Part shown: in pieces, positions 1 to 12,712 of the stretch
How the letters are laid out: each line of letters starts with the position of its first letter
Position numbering within the stretch: position 1 is the first letter of the stretch
Source: Chiua virens
Taxonomy: Eukaryota; Basidiomycota; Agaricomycetes; Boletales; Boletaceae
Direction: 5' to 3'
DNA: 64,000 nucleotides
NCBI GenBank assembly: GCA_019787685.1
Contig: JAHNUO010000001.1
Coordinates: forward strand, 1,302,001-1,366,000
Notes under the pieces: model-generated
What the model was told of the DNA's origin: nothing
Seen by the model: only the letters and a program-made list of their open reading frames with translations
Databases searched by the model: none
Made by a program: the position numbers and the translations under genes

Positions 1-57
1 ATAAGGAGGCCTGAGATGGAATGGGGACCTGACTGACGGTTCCATGGGACTGATCCG

Positions 58-175
58 ATGGTTTATGTACCACTGGCACTGGCAGCGGTCAGTTTTGCCT
101 GATCGATAAGAGGTTGGCAGGATCATGTCCTGTCTCGTGTTTCAGCACGATATCGCTAGTAGCGGAGGCAAACTA
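58..175 (-). repeat. 5' leader of a second Argonaute gene (partial, runs off left edge)
   Basis: Read on the minus strand, this stretch aligns over its whole length with the leader of the intact Argonaute gene at 4861-4966. The two share runs such as tagtttgcctccgcta and a common order of blocks; this copy carries about 12 extra bases near 69-80 (a short ggcactggcagc-like duplication). By alignment the matching start codon falls a few bases beyond position 1, so the coding part lies outside the window. The frame that is open upstream of the intact gene is closed here by a TGA at 91-89, so this segment is best read as untranslated leader. I infer a tandem, same-strand Argonaute paralogue; a leader-only fragment cannot be excluded. 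Confidence 0.7.
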
Positions 176-880
176 CGTGCTGGTTTCACGTCACCTTCTC
201 GAGGTATGGAACGCCGGCGAACTTGAACAAGATGGATAGACGGATGTTTGACACGTCTACTGACCGATCTCCTATTAAAACGTCGATGCACCTGACATCG
301 TGGGTCTGACGATGTAACCTGTATATATTGAGTATTCTCTTTCATTCTTTAGGGAAAACAACGTGAGGGGGTCGACTCCCCGAAAGGTAACGGTAGATAT
401 CCCTGCGTGGCTGCTGGCAGTCAGCCCTTCATTGCTTCGAATCGATGTTGAAGGTAGGATTGTTCCCGAGTGAGTCCGAAGGAGAGTTTTCATGGTATTT
501 GAAATTTGTGGCGCGCAAATATCATGATCGGGCCGCTTCGATGTTCAGCGTGACCGAATCATGCTCCGACTCACTGTTTACAGATGCTGAGTACGGAACA
601 GAGACAACTCTAGGGTTATGTACAATTTAGGCGGAAGCCGGGATGGAGACGGATCACGAACACCAAAAAGTACTCTGAGGTAGAACCATCGGGCACTTGA
701 CACGTTCACCACTGTAGACCCTTACGATAAGTGATCTCAACCATCGTGAAGCAGCTCGTACAACATTTGCATTCTCTATATAGTGACACAAACACGAAAG
801 CCGGTCGACTTGCGGAAGATAACGACAGATGACAGCTAGATGATAGCAAGAAAGGTAATGACAACAAGGAAGCATTGAGA
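176..880. other. intergenic region between two Argonaute copies
   Basis: About 700 bases with only short, unconserved open frames. It should contain the promoter of the left-edge Argonaute copy and the 3' flank of the intact one. I see no recognisable gene, RNA or repeat in it. Confidence 0.5.
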
Positions 881-3800
881 TCACATGTAAAACATTTTCC
901 CCAACATGTTCTTGTGCGGACGAGAGAAGCCAGCTCTCCACTGTTCGATGTTGAAGGTCTGGTTCCCGGAGGAAACTGAGGCGGAGCTATCGTCGAATCT
1001 GAGCTCCGGATCGAAATGGAAGTTGGCACGGCCGCAGACGAGCTAATACGGTGTTGTCAGCGTGACTAGCAAATTTGCTCACGATCAGTTTACATACATC
1101 GGCATCTGAGGATCGGTGTGAGTACAGGAAAAGAAGATGTGTTTGACTCACTTACAATAGACTGGCGCAGGAATGGACACAGATCGCGTCGCGCGAGCGT
1201 AGCTGTGACACAAGACAAAAGACAATTCCTGCAAACTACAGCGAGATTCAGTCACCACGTCTGTCCTTTTCGTGTGTGCAAGCTCACACTTGAGCATCAT
1301 TGCCGAAGATCTCGTCATGTATAATGATGTAGTGGGCCGGCCTGCTCGCTAGAAGACGATCACAGTCGTAGGACACGACATCGTGATACTGGCAGGCCAC
1401 TTACTTCCCAGCAAGCCACCGTGAGATTGCAGGTAAAAGTCCTTGGCGATGGGATTTCCGATGCCGTGGTCTGCAACGAACCCTGCCGGGCAATTCCCAG
1501 ATTTATCGGCATCCCGACTACAAGATGATGGTTTCAGCACAAAGAAAGGGAATGCTTCAGATGACATCATTCACTCTTGCGGGAAGAACCGAACATGGTG
1601 ACTAGTAGGCATGTGTTAGGATGGTTTGGAGGTAGACAATAATGAAGCATTGACCGTTTTCCAACGACAACGTAGGTCAGCTTCGGCTTTGGCTGACCGA
1701 TGTTTCTTTGCTTCCAAAGCTCGTCGATGGCCGCTAAGAAAGTAAACGATCAATCGTGTTCAGAGAAAAGAGATGGAACTTGCCTTTAACGTCCTGAATT
1801 TCTTGTTGTGCGACGCCGATATACTCACCCTCCGACAGTCCATCTCGGTAAAGAATGAGCTTCGCAGGTGCAGTCTTGTGCAGGGCACCAAAGTCATTGA
1901 TCGCCGTCTGATAGGCAAGTTAGTTGGTCTCTTTGTGTCAAAAAAACAGAGACACTCGCGAATACCAAAGAGCCCAATTGCTCGATGTGTTCCATTCGCG
2001 GTGGCTGGACAGTCGCATATGCATTGTACTTCACAGCCTGAAGATCATAAGAAGCGACCAAAGAAGCCACCGACGGCTGATCACGGACACCAGGTGCTGG
2101 GTGACCAACATCAGCTCCTGTGTTTAGTTAGTTGAATTGGATAATGAAATAAATTGAAGATTCAAAATCACCCATGATGATGAAGGGTTCTTTACTGAGC
2201 CTTTGTAAGATCGGGGAGTTAGGAAACGCATTGACACCACCAAGCTTCGCGTTGATCCTGCAGAGAAATGTTAGAAGGACTTATTCCAGAAAGAATCAAC
2301 ATTGCCCACTTCATGGCTACGTTGTTGTAATATTGATCCTTGGCGCCTCTAACCTTATCGACACGCTACATGAAATCAATAGGATGATTACGAACAACTA
2401 GGAAGTCAAGACTTACAACGCATTGGGTGACAATCTAGAGCAGACTCGTGTCACTTAGACTCGAGACCCTGAGACATTGAATTACTCACCCCTTCTTTGA
2501 CGTCCCCAAAACGTTTCACTTGCAGTCGAATCTCCGGGGCAGACGGAGGAAGGATGACAAGGATTAGGTCAGGTGGGTTACCATTCGGGCCCGCGGCTTC
2601 CCTGCCTGCTCGGTACAAATCCTACACGAGTAAAATGTGAGGAAATCATAAGCATATCAAACAAACGAATACAAACTTGGGATGGGTTGCTTCCATTTCC
2701 GCGTACATAGCTCTGTGGAGGAGGCATTGCTTCGGAAATTCAACTGCGTTCACATGAAGAAAATTTGACAGAACATACACATCCCTAAACAAGGCAAAAT
2801 GATAAGATATCATGATGGAGAACATTGATATCACCCACCAAGCTTGTGGCAGTTCTGTTGAATCATGTCGACGAACCTCTGGTTTGCCTGTTGGTCTCTG
2901 GAAAAGTTGGGGCTATAATCGACGACGGCCCAGGACCTGATTTGTTTGGGTTCTTTGAACCTCTGGTTCACCGCATTCCAGGCTCCAAACCTTGGGTGCT
3001 GAGGCACGGTAAGAATCGATAGGTTCACCGTTCGAGAAAAACGCACCACTTCCTCAGTGTCGTAGTGCATCGAGGGTGTTGATAAAACTTTGCCGTCAAT
3101 GATGACGGGGGATGGAGTCACAACCATCTCAGCTTCTCGGACCCACGGCGAAGATGAGTAGTCCAGGGCCTCGTGAAAACATTCGGAAGTCAGAAAGATA
3201 CTAGCATGGTATGATTTGTCCGAATGCTCACCGCTCCGGCACCTACCATACCACGGCGGATTGCCTCAAGTCTCGCCTTAGGTTTCTCCGAGGTGAAGTC
3301 GACCATCGACTTGGTCAACTCGGCAGGTAACTTGAACTTAAACCGTTGGTCGGGCAAGATCACGCAAAACTCGATGGGTACGATGCTACCGCCACCAACC
3401 TGGACCCCGATGGCGTCTGGATGCACGAGCGTCAAATTGTACGCTTCCCTGAAGTACGCCTACTCCCGATGACTGCTAAATACGATGTAGAAATATTAAT
3501 AAAGAACGTACTTGCACTGTCGTGTTTTGCACGACGCCGTCGCTCTTGTCTTTATTCCATTCGAACTTCCGGAATCCAGCATGCGTGACAATGGATTCGA
3601 TCTTCTTCCGACCTTGGCGATGCTTGAAAGTGATCATTACCCCCTTGAAAAACTTCCGGAGCTTGGAAAGCTCAGGTTGTCCATCCTCGACGTATAACGC
3701 ACGCGGGTTGTTTGACCCCAGAAAACTCATAGCTACCTCCGGCATGGGACCCGACTGATAACTGGAATAGCAATTGGCGAAGTTCCAAGATACAACAAGG

Positions 3801-4798
3801 GACTTACAAGGCACCACATGACGTATCGACGTTGACAAGCAGCTGCCGAAGTGCGGGGCGAACGCTCCTGGATGGATATCAACACATGCGATCGATACTC
3901 GAGGATTAAGCATGACAAACTGGTAAAATCCTTTCAGTAGTTCAAGACCTCCCCCGAGGACTTTGCTGCCGGCTTCTCGGCAGAAAAATGTTTTCACATT
4001 GTTCGGATATTTGCTAACACACTAAGCATCAAGAACACAAAGATGTGACCGATTCTGAGAGAGATCCACGCACAGATTCGGTCCCTGGCGCACAATGAGT
4101 TGCACCAAGTTTAAAGCAACGGCAGCACGGGGACTCAGTTGCTGAGTACGCCCATCGACGAGATTTTGGAGATCCCTGGCCGCCCCTTCAATGATAGTTC
4201 AGTTAGAACGGTATGGTACGCACTCAAACGTGATTGGTGGGGCATCAACGCGCTTCAGGGTGATTCTAATGATGCCCCGTCCATCTTGTCTAGGGGCGCG
4301 ATCGGACATGTTGACCTCATACTACATGGGTGTAATCGGTGCGCTCGTGGAAAGAAGGTTCTGACGGACTTACCGTAGCGGAATTTCCGAAAGATAGAGG
4401 ATACGAAGAGTATGCGATCTTATCCCCGTCATAGATAATTTTCGGCGAAAAGACGCTCGGCGCCGTGTGATTCTGAAGTCTCTCAAAGACCTCGATCCGT
4501 CGACGTGGTGCCTTGTCATTGGCAATCTTTTCGTGGTCAAAGGCTGAGAGAGGTGCCAAAGAATGAGAAACATGCTACGTGATGTTGTGAACAGGACGAA
4601 AGGCTCACCGACTGTGTGACCACGTGAAAAAATGTGATTGGAATGATGTGTTTGGCGCGTGGTGTGACAACGAGGTATGAGCTCACCGTCATACTGATAA
4701 TAGGACTTCTTTGGAAACCCTGTAATCTTGAAGGAATTTGTCGTCACTTGAAGGTTTCGTGGGCCTTGGGAGCCAGGAGGACCGCCGTAACGAGACAT
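881..4798 (-). CDS. Argonaute (QDE-2-like), multi-exon
   Basis: RNA-silencing slicer that binds small RNAs and cleaves matching transcripts. Reading down the minus strand: N domain (VTTNSFKITGFPKKSYYQYD near 4750; PRRRIEVFERLQNHTAPSVF near 4480), linker 1 (ELLKGFYQFVMLNP near 3930), PAZ (3800-3200, ending HPDAIGVQVGGGSIVPIEFC), MID (IVVILPP-like segment near 2560, then KINAKLGGVNAFP) and PIWI. In PIWI the first Asp is in GADVGHPAPG (about 2110), the second in LYRDGLSEGE (about 1850), and a His in RPAHYIIHDE (about 1320); a glutamate finger is plausible in RMEHIEQLGSL. The C-terminus NMLGKMFYM and stop at 883-881 complete the fold, so a slicing-competent protein of roughly 900 residues is expected. 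At least ten introns. I chose ATG 4798 over the upstream ATG 4939 because the tandem copy has a stop in that upstream frame. Confidence 0.9.
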
Positions 4799-4860
4799 TG
4801 AGCTCGATGGAGAGGACTGAGACGAAAGGGGGATCTGACTAATGACAGGGGAATAATTCG

Positions 4861-4966
4861 AAGGTTTAAGTACCACTGGCCAGTTTCGTCCGATCGATAA
4901 GAGGCTGGCATGATCGTGTCCTGTCTCGTGTTGCAACATCGTGTCGCTTGTAGCGGAGGCAAACTA
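4861..4966 (-). repeat. Argonaute leader copy matching 58-175
   Basis: This is the 5' leader of the intact Argonaute gene and the counterpart of the left-edge segment. It has an ATG at 4939 in frame with the coding region, but the equivalent position in the other copy reads GTG followed by an in-frame stop, which argues that translation starts downstream at 4798. Confidence 0.65.
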
Positions 4967-7103
4967 GTTTAGTTCATTCGTCATCATTTCCAATCCTGGA
5001 CGAATTACACCCTTAATAGCAAATGCTAGTATTAAAAGGGACCAGCAACAAACCAACACCGGCTTGAAACGGACACCAAGTACCTCTGGAAAAACGGTAA
5101 TACGTAAAATGAATACACGTATTGCTCCTATGGCACCGGACCTCTATGGCTGACCAAATTCCTGAATGGTGTGAATATCAAAAGCACGTAAAACCACCTT
5201 GCTACCACACCGCAGACGCGCCCATTTCAGTAGCTTTCCCGCACTACTAGCGCTTGTAAATTGACTGGTCATGCATGATATATTCACTCTAGTCAGCCCT
5301 TGTATATCCTTTTGAAACAACTCCAGGCTGGTATCTTGATGTAATGTGATTGCGGGATCATCTTGTTCCTGTGGGGAAGAAGACAGCTGGGAAAATGATT
5401 TACTGTAGAAAGGGTGGCGGAGTAGACAGGGATAGAAGCCTCTTGCCGACGAGTCCGCGACATCACAAATCAGTGACAGCGATGAATCGTGAATATGTTC
5501 TGTAGCAATGTGAAGTGATGGCGCCGTTCCTGATAAATCTTACAACTGTGAGAATGGGACCTGGCCATCATTTCCAAAACGCATCAGTGGACACGGAACG
5601 ACGGACGGACGGGCCGGATATCAGCTGCAGTCACAATTCTCGTCATGATTCGATAAGGCGGGAGCAGCCCAATTACCGCCTGCTATGGGATGATGATTTG
5701 ACATAGACAATATTGAAGCGGTCGAAGAATTTTAGTGGTAATATGGAAAGGCCCGCAGTCAGTCACGTTGGACTTTGTTCATGGAGTTATTAACTGTCCT
5801 CGCTGATGTGATCTACCCACTCAGTTTCCGGAACTAGGCTCGAGTCTATGCATCATGCACAAGTTTGGAATATATTCTGATCGCACGAATATCACCCACC
5901 GCCAATGTGGCCAGTTACGATGCGAACACCGAGAGTCATCTTCGGATACGGCGCTCTTCTTCGCCTGTGGATCCTCAGTGGGTACTTGAACGGAGAGTCA
6001 CTTAGCGGCGGTGGCAATTCGTCGTGGGATTTGGAGGCGGGAATTGAGCCTCGCGTTCTGTCGGCCGAGTTTCGATCTCTTCATGACCTCAACGAAACAA
6101 CCATGCGGCTTCAAATCGGATGGCGATGCGTTGCCTAGACCGACTCGTCGAAGTCGGCGAGTCCTTTGGGATCCTGAGCAAGAAAGCAGACCATAAGCGT
6201 TCTACTTCGTTCTTCCTTTTTCAGAAGAAACACTTATGAAGAAGACATACTGGGTTGGACATCTGAGACTAACGCGGTGCAGCCGCTGAACTTCCTCCGA
6301 AGGGAAAGAAAGAATACCTTACAAAACGATGTTTACTTTCCACATAACCACCTGGTGGAGTGTCTTCGAGTGGCACGAGTGCTCAGTCACCTTCAGACCC
6401 AATGCACAATCTGGAGAGGTCGTACTCACCTTCAACCAAGAATGGTGGAATCTGAAAACAAGACGCACGATTCAGTTTGATTTCACGTGTCACAGGCATC
6501 GTTGGACGTACATAATTCAAGACAGTAAGAACTTGAACAAAGAAAGACTTGAAGTGGCACAGCATAGATTCCGAGTCGGACGGCTGTTAGTATAGACTTA
6601 TAGATAGACCTTAGATTATTACAATTGTCCTCTGGTGATAACACACTGAAAATGGGTGAACACTAAGCACTCAAGTTGAAAGAGAACGTAGGTTTCCTGG
6701 ACTCGTTGACGACTATTTCGTCGAAAAGTCTCTCAAGCTGGCAGCAACATGAATGCAACGACAAGAGGTTGATTGTACACAAGCTTACCAACTGCACCTC
6801 CAGCTCAAACAGTGTGTGGTGTGATGTTGAACCATTGTGCACACTGAAGACATTTAGACCACCAAATCGCATAGTAAATTTTATTTAAGTAAAAAAAAAA
6901 CAAGCAACAAACAGAGGCCAGCTTTGAATGGCAACCAACACATGTGCAGCTACACTTCAGCAGTGCTCGGGAGAGAAGGTAATATGTAAATGAAAGAATA
7001 TCACTCCTATCGTACTGCATTCGTGATGCCAGCAATATCCTCAAATGAAGTGATCTCAAGGAGACGCATAAGAAGTTGTGCTAGTACACCATGATGTCTC
7101 CGT
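4967..7103. other. 2.1 kb without a supportable gene
   Basis: Open frames here (for example 5905-6138 and 6329-6595 on the plus strand) are short and match no family I recognise, and I could not chain them through splice sites. Segments 5040-5140 and 6900-7020 resemble each other loosely (both start agcaacaaac and both contain ggtaata-gtaaa followed by cactcctat/gctcctat), so one may be a diverged copy of the region 3' of YPT1. Otherwise nothing is seen. Confidence 0.4.
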
Positions 7104-8100
7104 TCAGCAGCATCCCCCGGACAGCTGTTGCTGTACAGATTGCCCAGGAGTGACAGTCGACGACTTCGCACTACCCGCAGGTGTTGACGTGGACCCCATT
7201 CTGAAACGGATCTTGGTATCGTAACATAACGGACTTGCGGTATCACTTACCTATCCTTGATTTGCTTGGCCATGGTCAAGAATGCCTGCTCAACATTCGT
7301 TGCATTCTTAGCGGAGGTCTCCAAGAAAGGAATCGACAATTGATCGGCAAATTCCTACATTCAAGTTGAGCAATCGGGAAAGGGGAATGGGTCAGAAATC
7401 CCTACCTTTGCCACGCTGTACTCGACCACCTTCTTGCTTGTAAGGTCGGACTTATTTCCTACCAACAACTTGTTAACACCTTCTGACGCGTATCGATCAA
7501 TTTCCTGAAGCCATTGCTTGACATTCGTGAACGTGTCTAGGGGACCAAGAGTCAGTGTGCAAATATCACCTAGGACTAGATAAGCCTCACCATTGTCCGT
7601 GACATCGTAACGACAATGATACCGTGAGCTCCACGGTAGTATGAGGAGGTGATGGTGCGGAATCTTTCCTGACCTATTTTACAGTCCTTGAAGTGCATGC
7701 GTAGAGGGTTTAAAGGAGCACATACCAGCAGTATCCCACTGGAACGCGCATAGGACAGAGTCAGTAAATTCGTCAGGCACAGTAACAAATTCAATGGGGG
7801 ACGGATGAGTTGGAAGAGCGACGAGCGAGCCTCGAGATAAGGAAGGTGGAGCTGAAAGACTCACAATCTGGAGCTTGACGGTCTTTCCCTCGAGCTCGAT
7901 GGTACGAATCTTGAAGTCTACACCAATAGTACTGATGTAGCTCTCCGTGTATGTATCATCCGCAAACCGGAGAAGCAGACAGGACTGGAGTAGTTTGAGC
8001 AATTTGACGTGGATTGCCACAGGGTAGAACAGACCTTTCCGACACCAGAGTCACCAATGAGGAGAAGCTTGAAGAGATAGTCGTATTCGCTGGTATGCAT
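7104..8100 (-). CDS. YPT1: Rab1-type small GTPase Ypt1
   Basis: Small GTPase that controls ER-to-Golgi vesicle tethering and autophagy initiation. Exon 1 from ATG 8100 reads [20 protein letters not shown] followed by GK, then exons give [20 protein letters not shown], the switch II motif [20 protein letters not shown], the guanine-specificity motif NKSDL (near 7450) and the ETSAKN motif (near 7310). These are Rab1 signatures, including the [11 protein letters not shown] segment. The protein ends SGGCC with stop at 7106-7104, giving a double-cysteine geranylgeranylation site. Length is about 205 residues, normal for Rab1. Several introns split the short gene. Its start is 427 bp from the divergent Rho gene. 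Confidence 0.95.
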
Positions 8101-8527
8101 TGTGAGCGTTGAGAAGAGAGCGAGCGTGAACGTTGAGGGGATTTGGCTGAGGTTGAGGTCGGTTGTTGAGGTTGGCCAAAGAGCTGTGTGCTGCGTGACG
8201 CGTGGCCAAGGCGTGACCCTGCCGAAACACTGTATCGCCACACCCCTCCTCCGTGTCCCACTCTGCCTCGAACTGGCCTTGACTCGTTTTCTACTAGTCC
8301 TAGCTTACAATAAATGTCCTTTAAGTTCCGAACAAAAGATACTGTTCCTACAAACACATTTCTGAATTTCTGTGATGATCCGCCGTTGGACGACAGTCCA
8401 TTTGGATCTAACACGTGACCACTGTACGACAACCATCACGGTCACCGTTCCTCCGCGTGTTTTTTCTATCTCTATCGTTTCCAAGGCTAGCGCATTGTTC
8501 GAGGACGTTTAAACGATATCAGGGCAT

Positions 8528-9319
8528 ATGGAGTCATCATACCAAACTGCTGTTCGTCGACCGGATCTGAAGAAGAAACTTGTCGTAGTGGGCGACGGTG
8601 CGCGGGGTAGTTTGTTCGTCCTTTGCCACATCATTCAATGATATCATACTAAGGCGGGTGCGGAAAGACGTGTCTTCTCATCGTATACGCGGAAAATAGG
8701 TTTCCCGAGGTACGCATACATCTATGCTCACCCTCAATCTCGAGACTCAGAGAACAGCTCTCCGGCAGGCCTATATACCCACAGTGTTTGAGAATTACGT
8801 GACGCAGATCCAGTTCGAAGGAAAGCTGGTAGAACTAGCACTCTGGGATACCGCAGGACAAGAAGAATACGACCGATTGCGGCCACTGAGTTATCCAGAG
8901 AGCGACGTGATCCTCATCGTGTTTTCAATCGACTTTCCAGTCAGTCTTGGGAACGTTCAGGACAAGGTACGCGTTTCATTCCAATTTATATAGTATTTTG
9001 AATCTCCTTGACCTACGCTTTCAAGTGGTACCCCGAGGTAGCACATTTTTGCGAGGGGACACCCCTCATACTGGTCGGCACAAAGACTGACTTACGGCGA
9101 GACGACCAAACGCGACGTATGCTCAGTGCGCAAGGACAAGCACCTGTAACAGCCGAGCAAGGTGCCAGTGTGGCGAAGGAGATTGGGGCCAAGTACGTCG
9201 AGTGCTCGGCAAAGACTGGAACTGGCGTCCAGGATGTTTTCAATCTTGCTCTCAAGGAAAGCTTGAAAGGTCGGTGGGGGAAAATGGTAAAGGGCAAACG
9301 GGGTTGTTTAGTTCTCTAG
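8528..9319 (+). CDS. Rho-family small GTPase
   Basis: Exons 8528-8597, 8654-8709, 8769-8966 and 9026-9319 join in frame to a 205-residue protein. It contains [20 protein letters not shown] (P-loop), IPTVFENYV (effector loop), [20 protein letters not shown] (switch II), GTKTDLR with the Rho-specific insert after it, and ECSAKTG. The basic tail ends KRGCLVL; a CaaX box with terminal Leu is usually geranylgeranylated. It should act at the plasma membrane in actin and cell-wall control. The P-loop has Gly where Rho proteins usually have Ala (DGACGKT), a position neighbouring the activating-mutation sites. I cannot assign Rho1, Rho2 or Rho3 from sequence alone. It converges on the Pbn1 homologue, 120 bp away. 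Confidence 0.92.
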
Positions 9320-9438
9320 CTTAGTGGCATATTCTCTGAATGGACTCTCGAGCTGCTTTGCCGGAGTAATTTGTACGTGCAGATCTCTCCTGTTATTGCA
9401 TCTTTGTCATGCTCACAGGAATGCATATCTATGAGACT

Positions 9439-10142
9439 TTATTGCTGTTTGAGGTGACATGATTGGAGAATGAGTGCAACTCTCCAGCAGCGGTAAACTA
9501 GCCATATGAAAGTGATAAGAGTAACCGCTGCAGTACCGATCTCGACAGAAAACAAGTCATGCTTGGAAGCCACAGGGACCTGAAGCAGCGCGTAATGTGA
9601 CGACGCGCTCGGGATCGAGAATTGGGTAAACGCGCCAAGCATGGAGGAGCTTGATACGGGTGGCTCGGAGGAAAACGAGGCAGATACACCTGCTGCAGAA
9701 ACATCAGTATGTGGAGTGTAAATTCTGCAAATGCATGCGTACCAGAGGGGGGACAAGCCCAGAAGCAGGTGGGAGTAGATATTGCAATCGACTGGAACGG
9801 TGTCTGAGCCATACCTGGTTCCCCATACCGAGTATGAACCGGAATGTCCAATGTGACATGTTTCGCATCAGCATCTGGTAGAGTGACATTTATGAGGAGC
9901 AGGGAGTCTGCGCTCTGATCGAGAGCGAAGACGGGGAGCTCGAGGTTCGGTTCGCCCCAGACCTCAAAAGAAAGATGGCGGTCCACGAGTTCATATCTGT
10001 CGATGATGATGCTCTGGAGAAATGCATACAATGCAAAAAAAGAGCAATCTGGACGAGGAGGGTCCAATGCCACCGTTGTGGAAAGTGTCGAGTGGAAACC
10101 ACGGTCTGGTTGCAGGGAGTGCGAGATCACTGTCGAGGACAT
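9439..10142 (-). CDS. PBN1: PIG-X/Pbn1-like subunit of GPI mannosyltransferase I
   Basis: Two exons, 10142-9743 and 9692-9439, join in frame to about 217 residues. The protein has IIIDRYEL (family pattern FVDPYEL), then LLLINVTLPDAD and IPVHTRYGEPG, matching the family pattern of a luminal beta domain with PLHxRYGxP, and a PTCFWACP segment. Near the C-terminus is one hydrophobic segment (VEIGTAAVTLITFIWLVY) followed by Arg and Lys residues, consistent with a type I ER membrane protein with a large luminal part. PIG-X stabilises the PIG-M mannosyltransferase that adds the first mannose of GPI anchors. A cleavable signal peptide is not obvious, so the start could lie further upstream. GPI1 lies two genes away. 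Confidence 0.8.
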
Positions 10143-10256
10143 GGAAAGAACCCACGCGGTAGACGGTTAGATGGGACTACTAAATAGTACATACTACGTA
10201 ATTACTAGTAGTTTACAATTCGACCGCTAACATTGTAACAAACGCAAGCGCAATCA

Positions 10257-12520
<2,264 letters not shown>

Positions 12521-12712
12521 TGTCCCAAATTATGTGTAGTTTATCCTTAGTGTTTGTTGGAACCTTCGCTTGCCAGCATCATACGCCACGCGTCATTGTC
12601 TGTACTATACCCAGGTTCACAGATATAGACTTGTGCCTTGAGCTGTGCGGCGGCCCGACGGCGGCCCGAACGTTGATCAAATTGAACTTTTCCATCTGCA
12701 CCTCCACGGTCG

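Noticed and set aside
4796..4939. N-terminal extension of Argonaute from ATG 4939
   Set aside because: The aligned leader of the tandem copy lacks the ATG and has an in-frame stop.
6329..6595. 88-codon Trp-rich plus-strand open frame
   Set aside because: I recognise no family and it cannot be chained to other exons.
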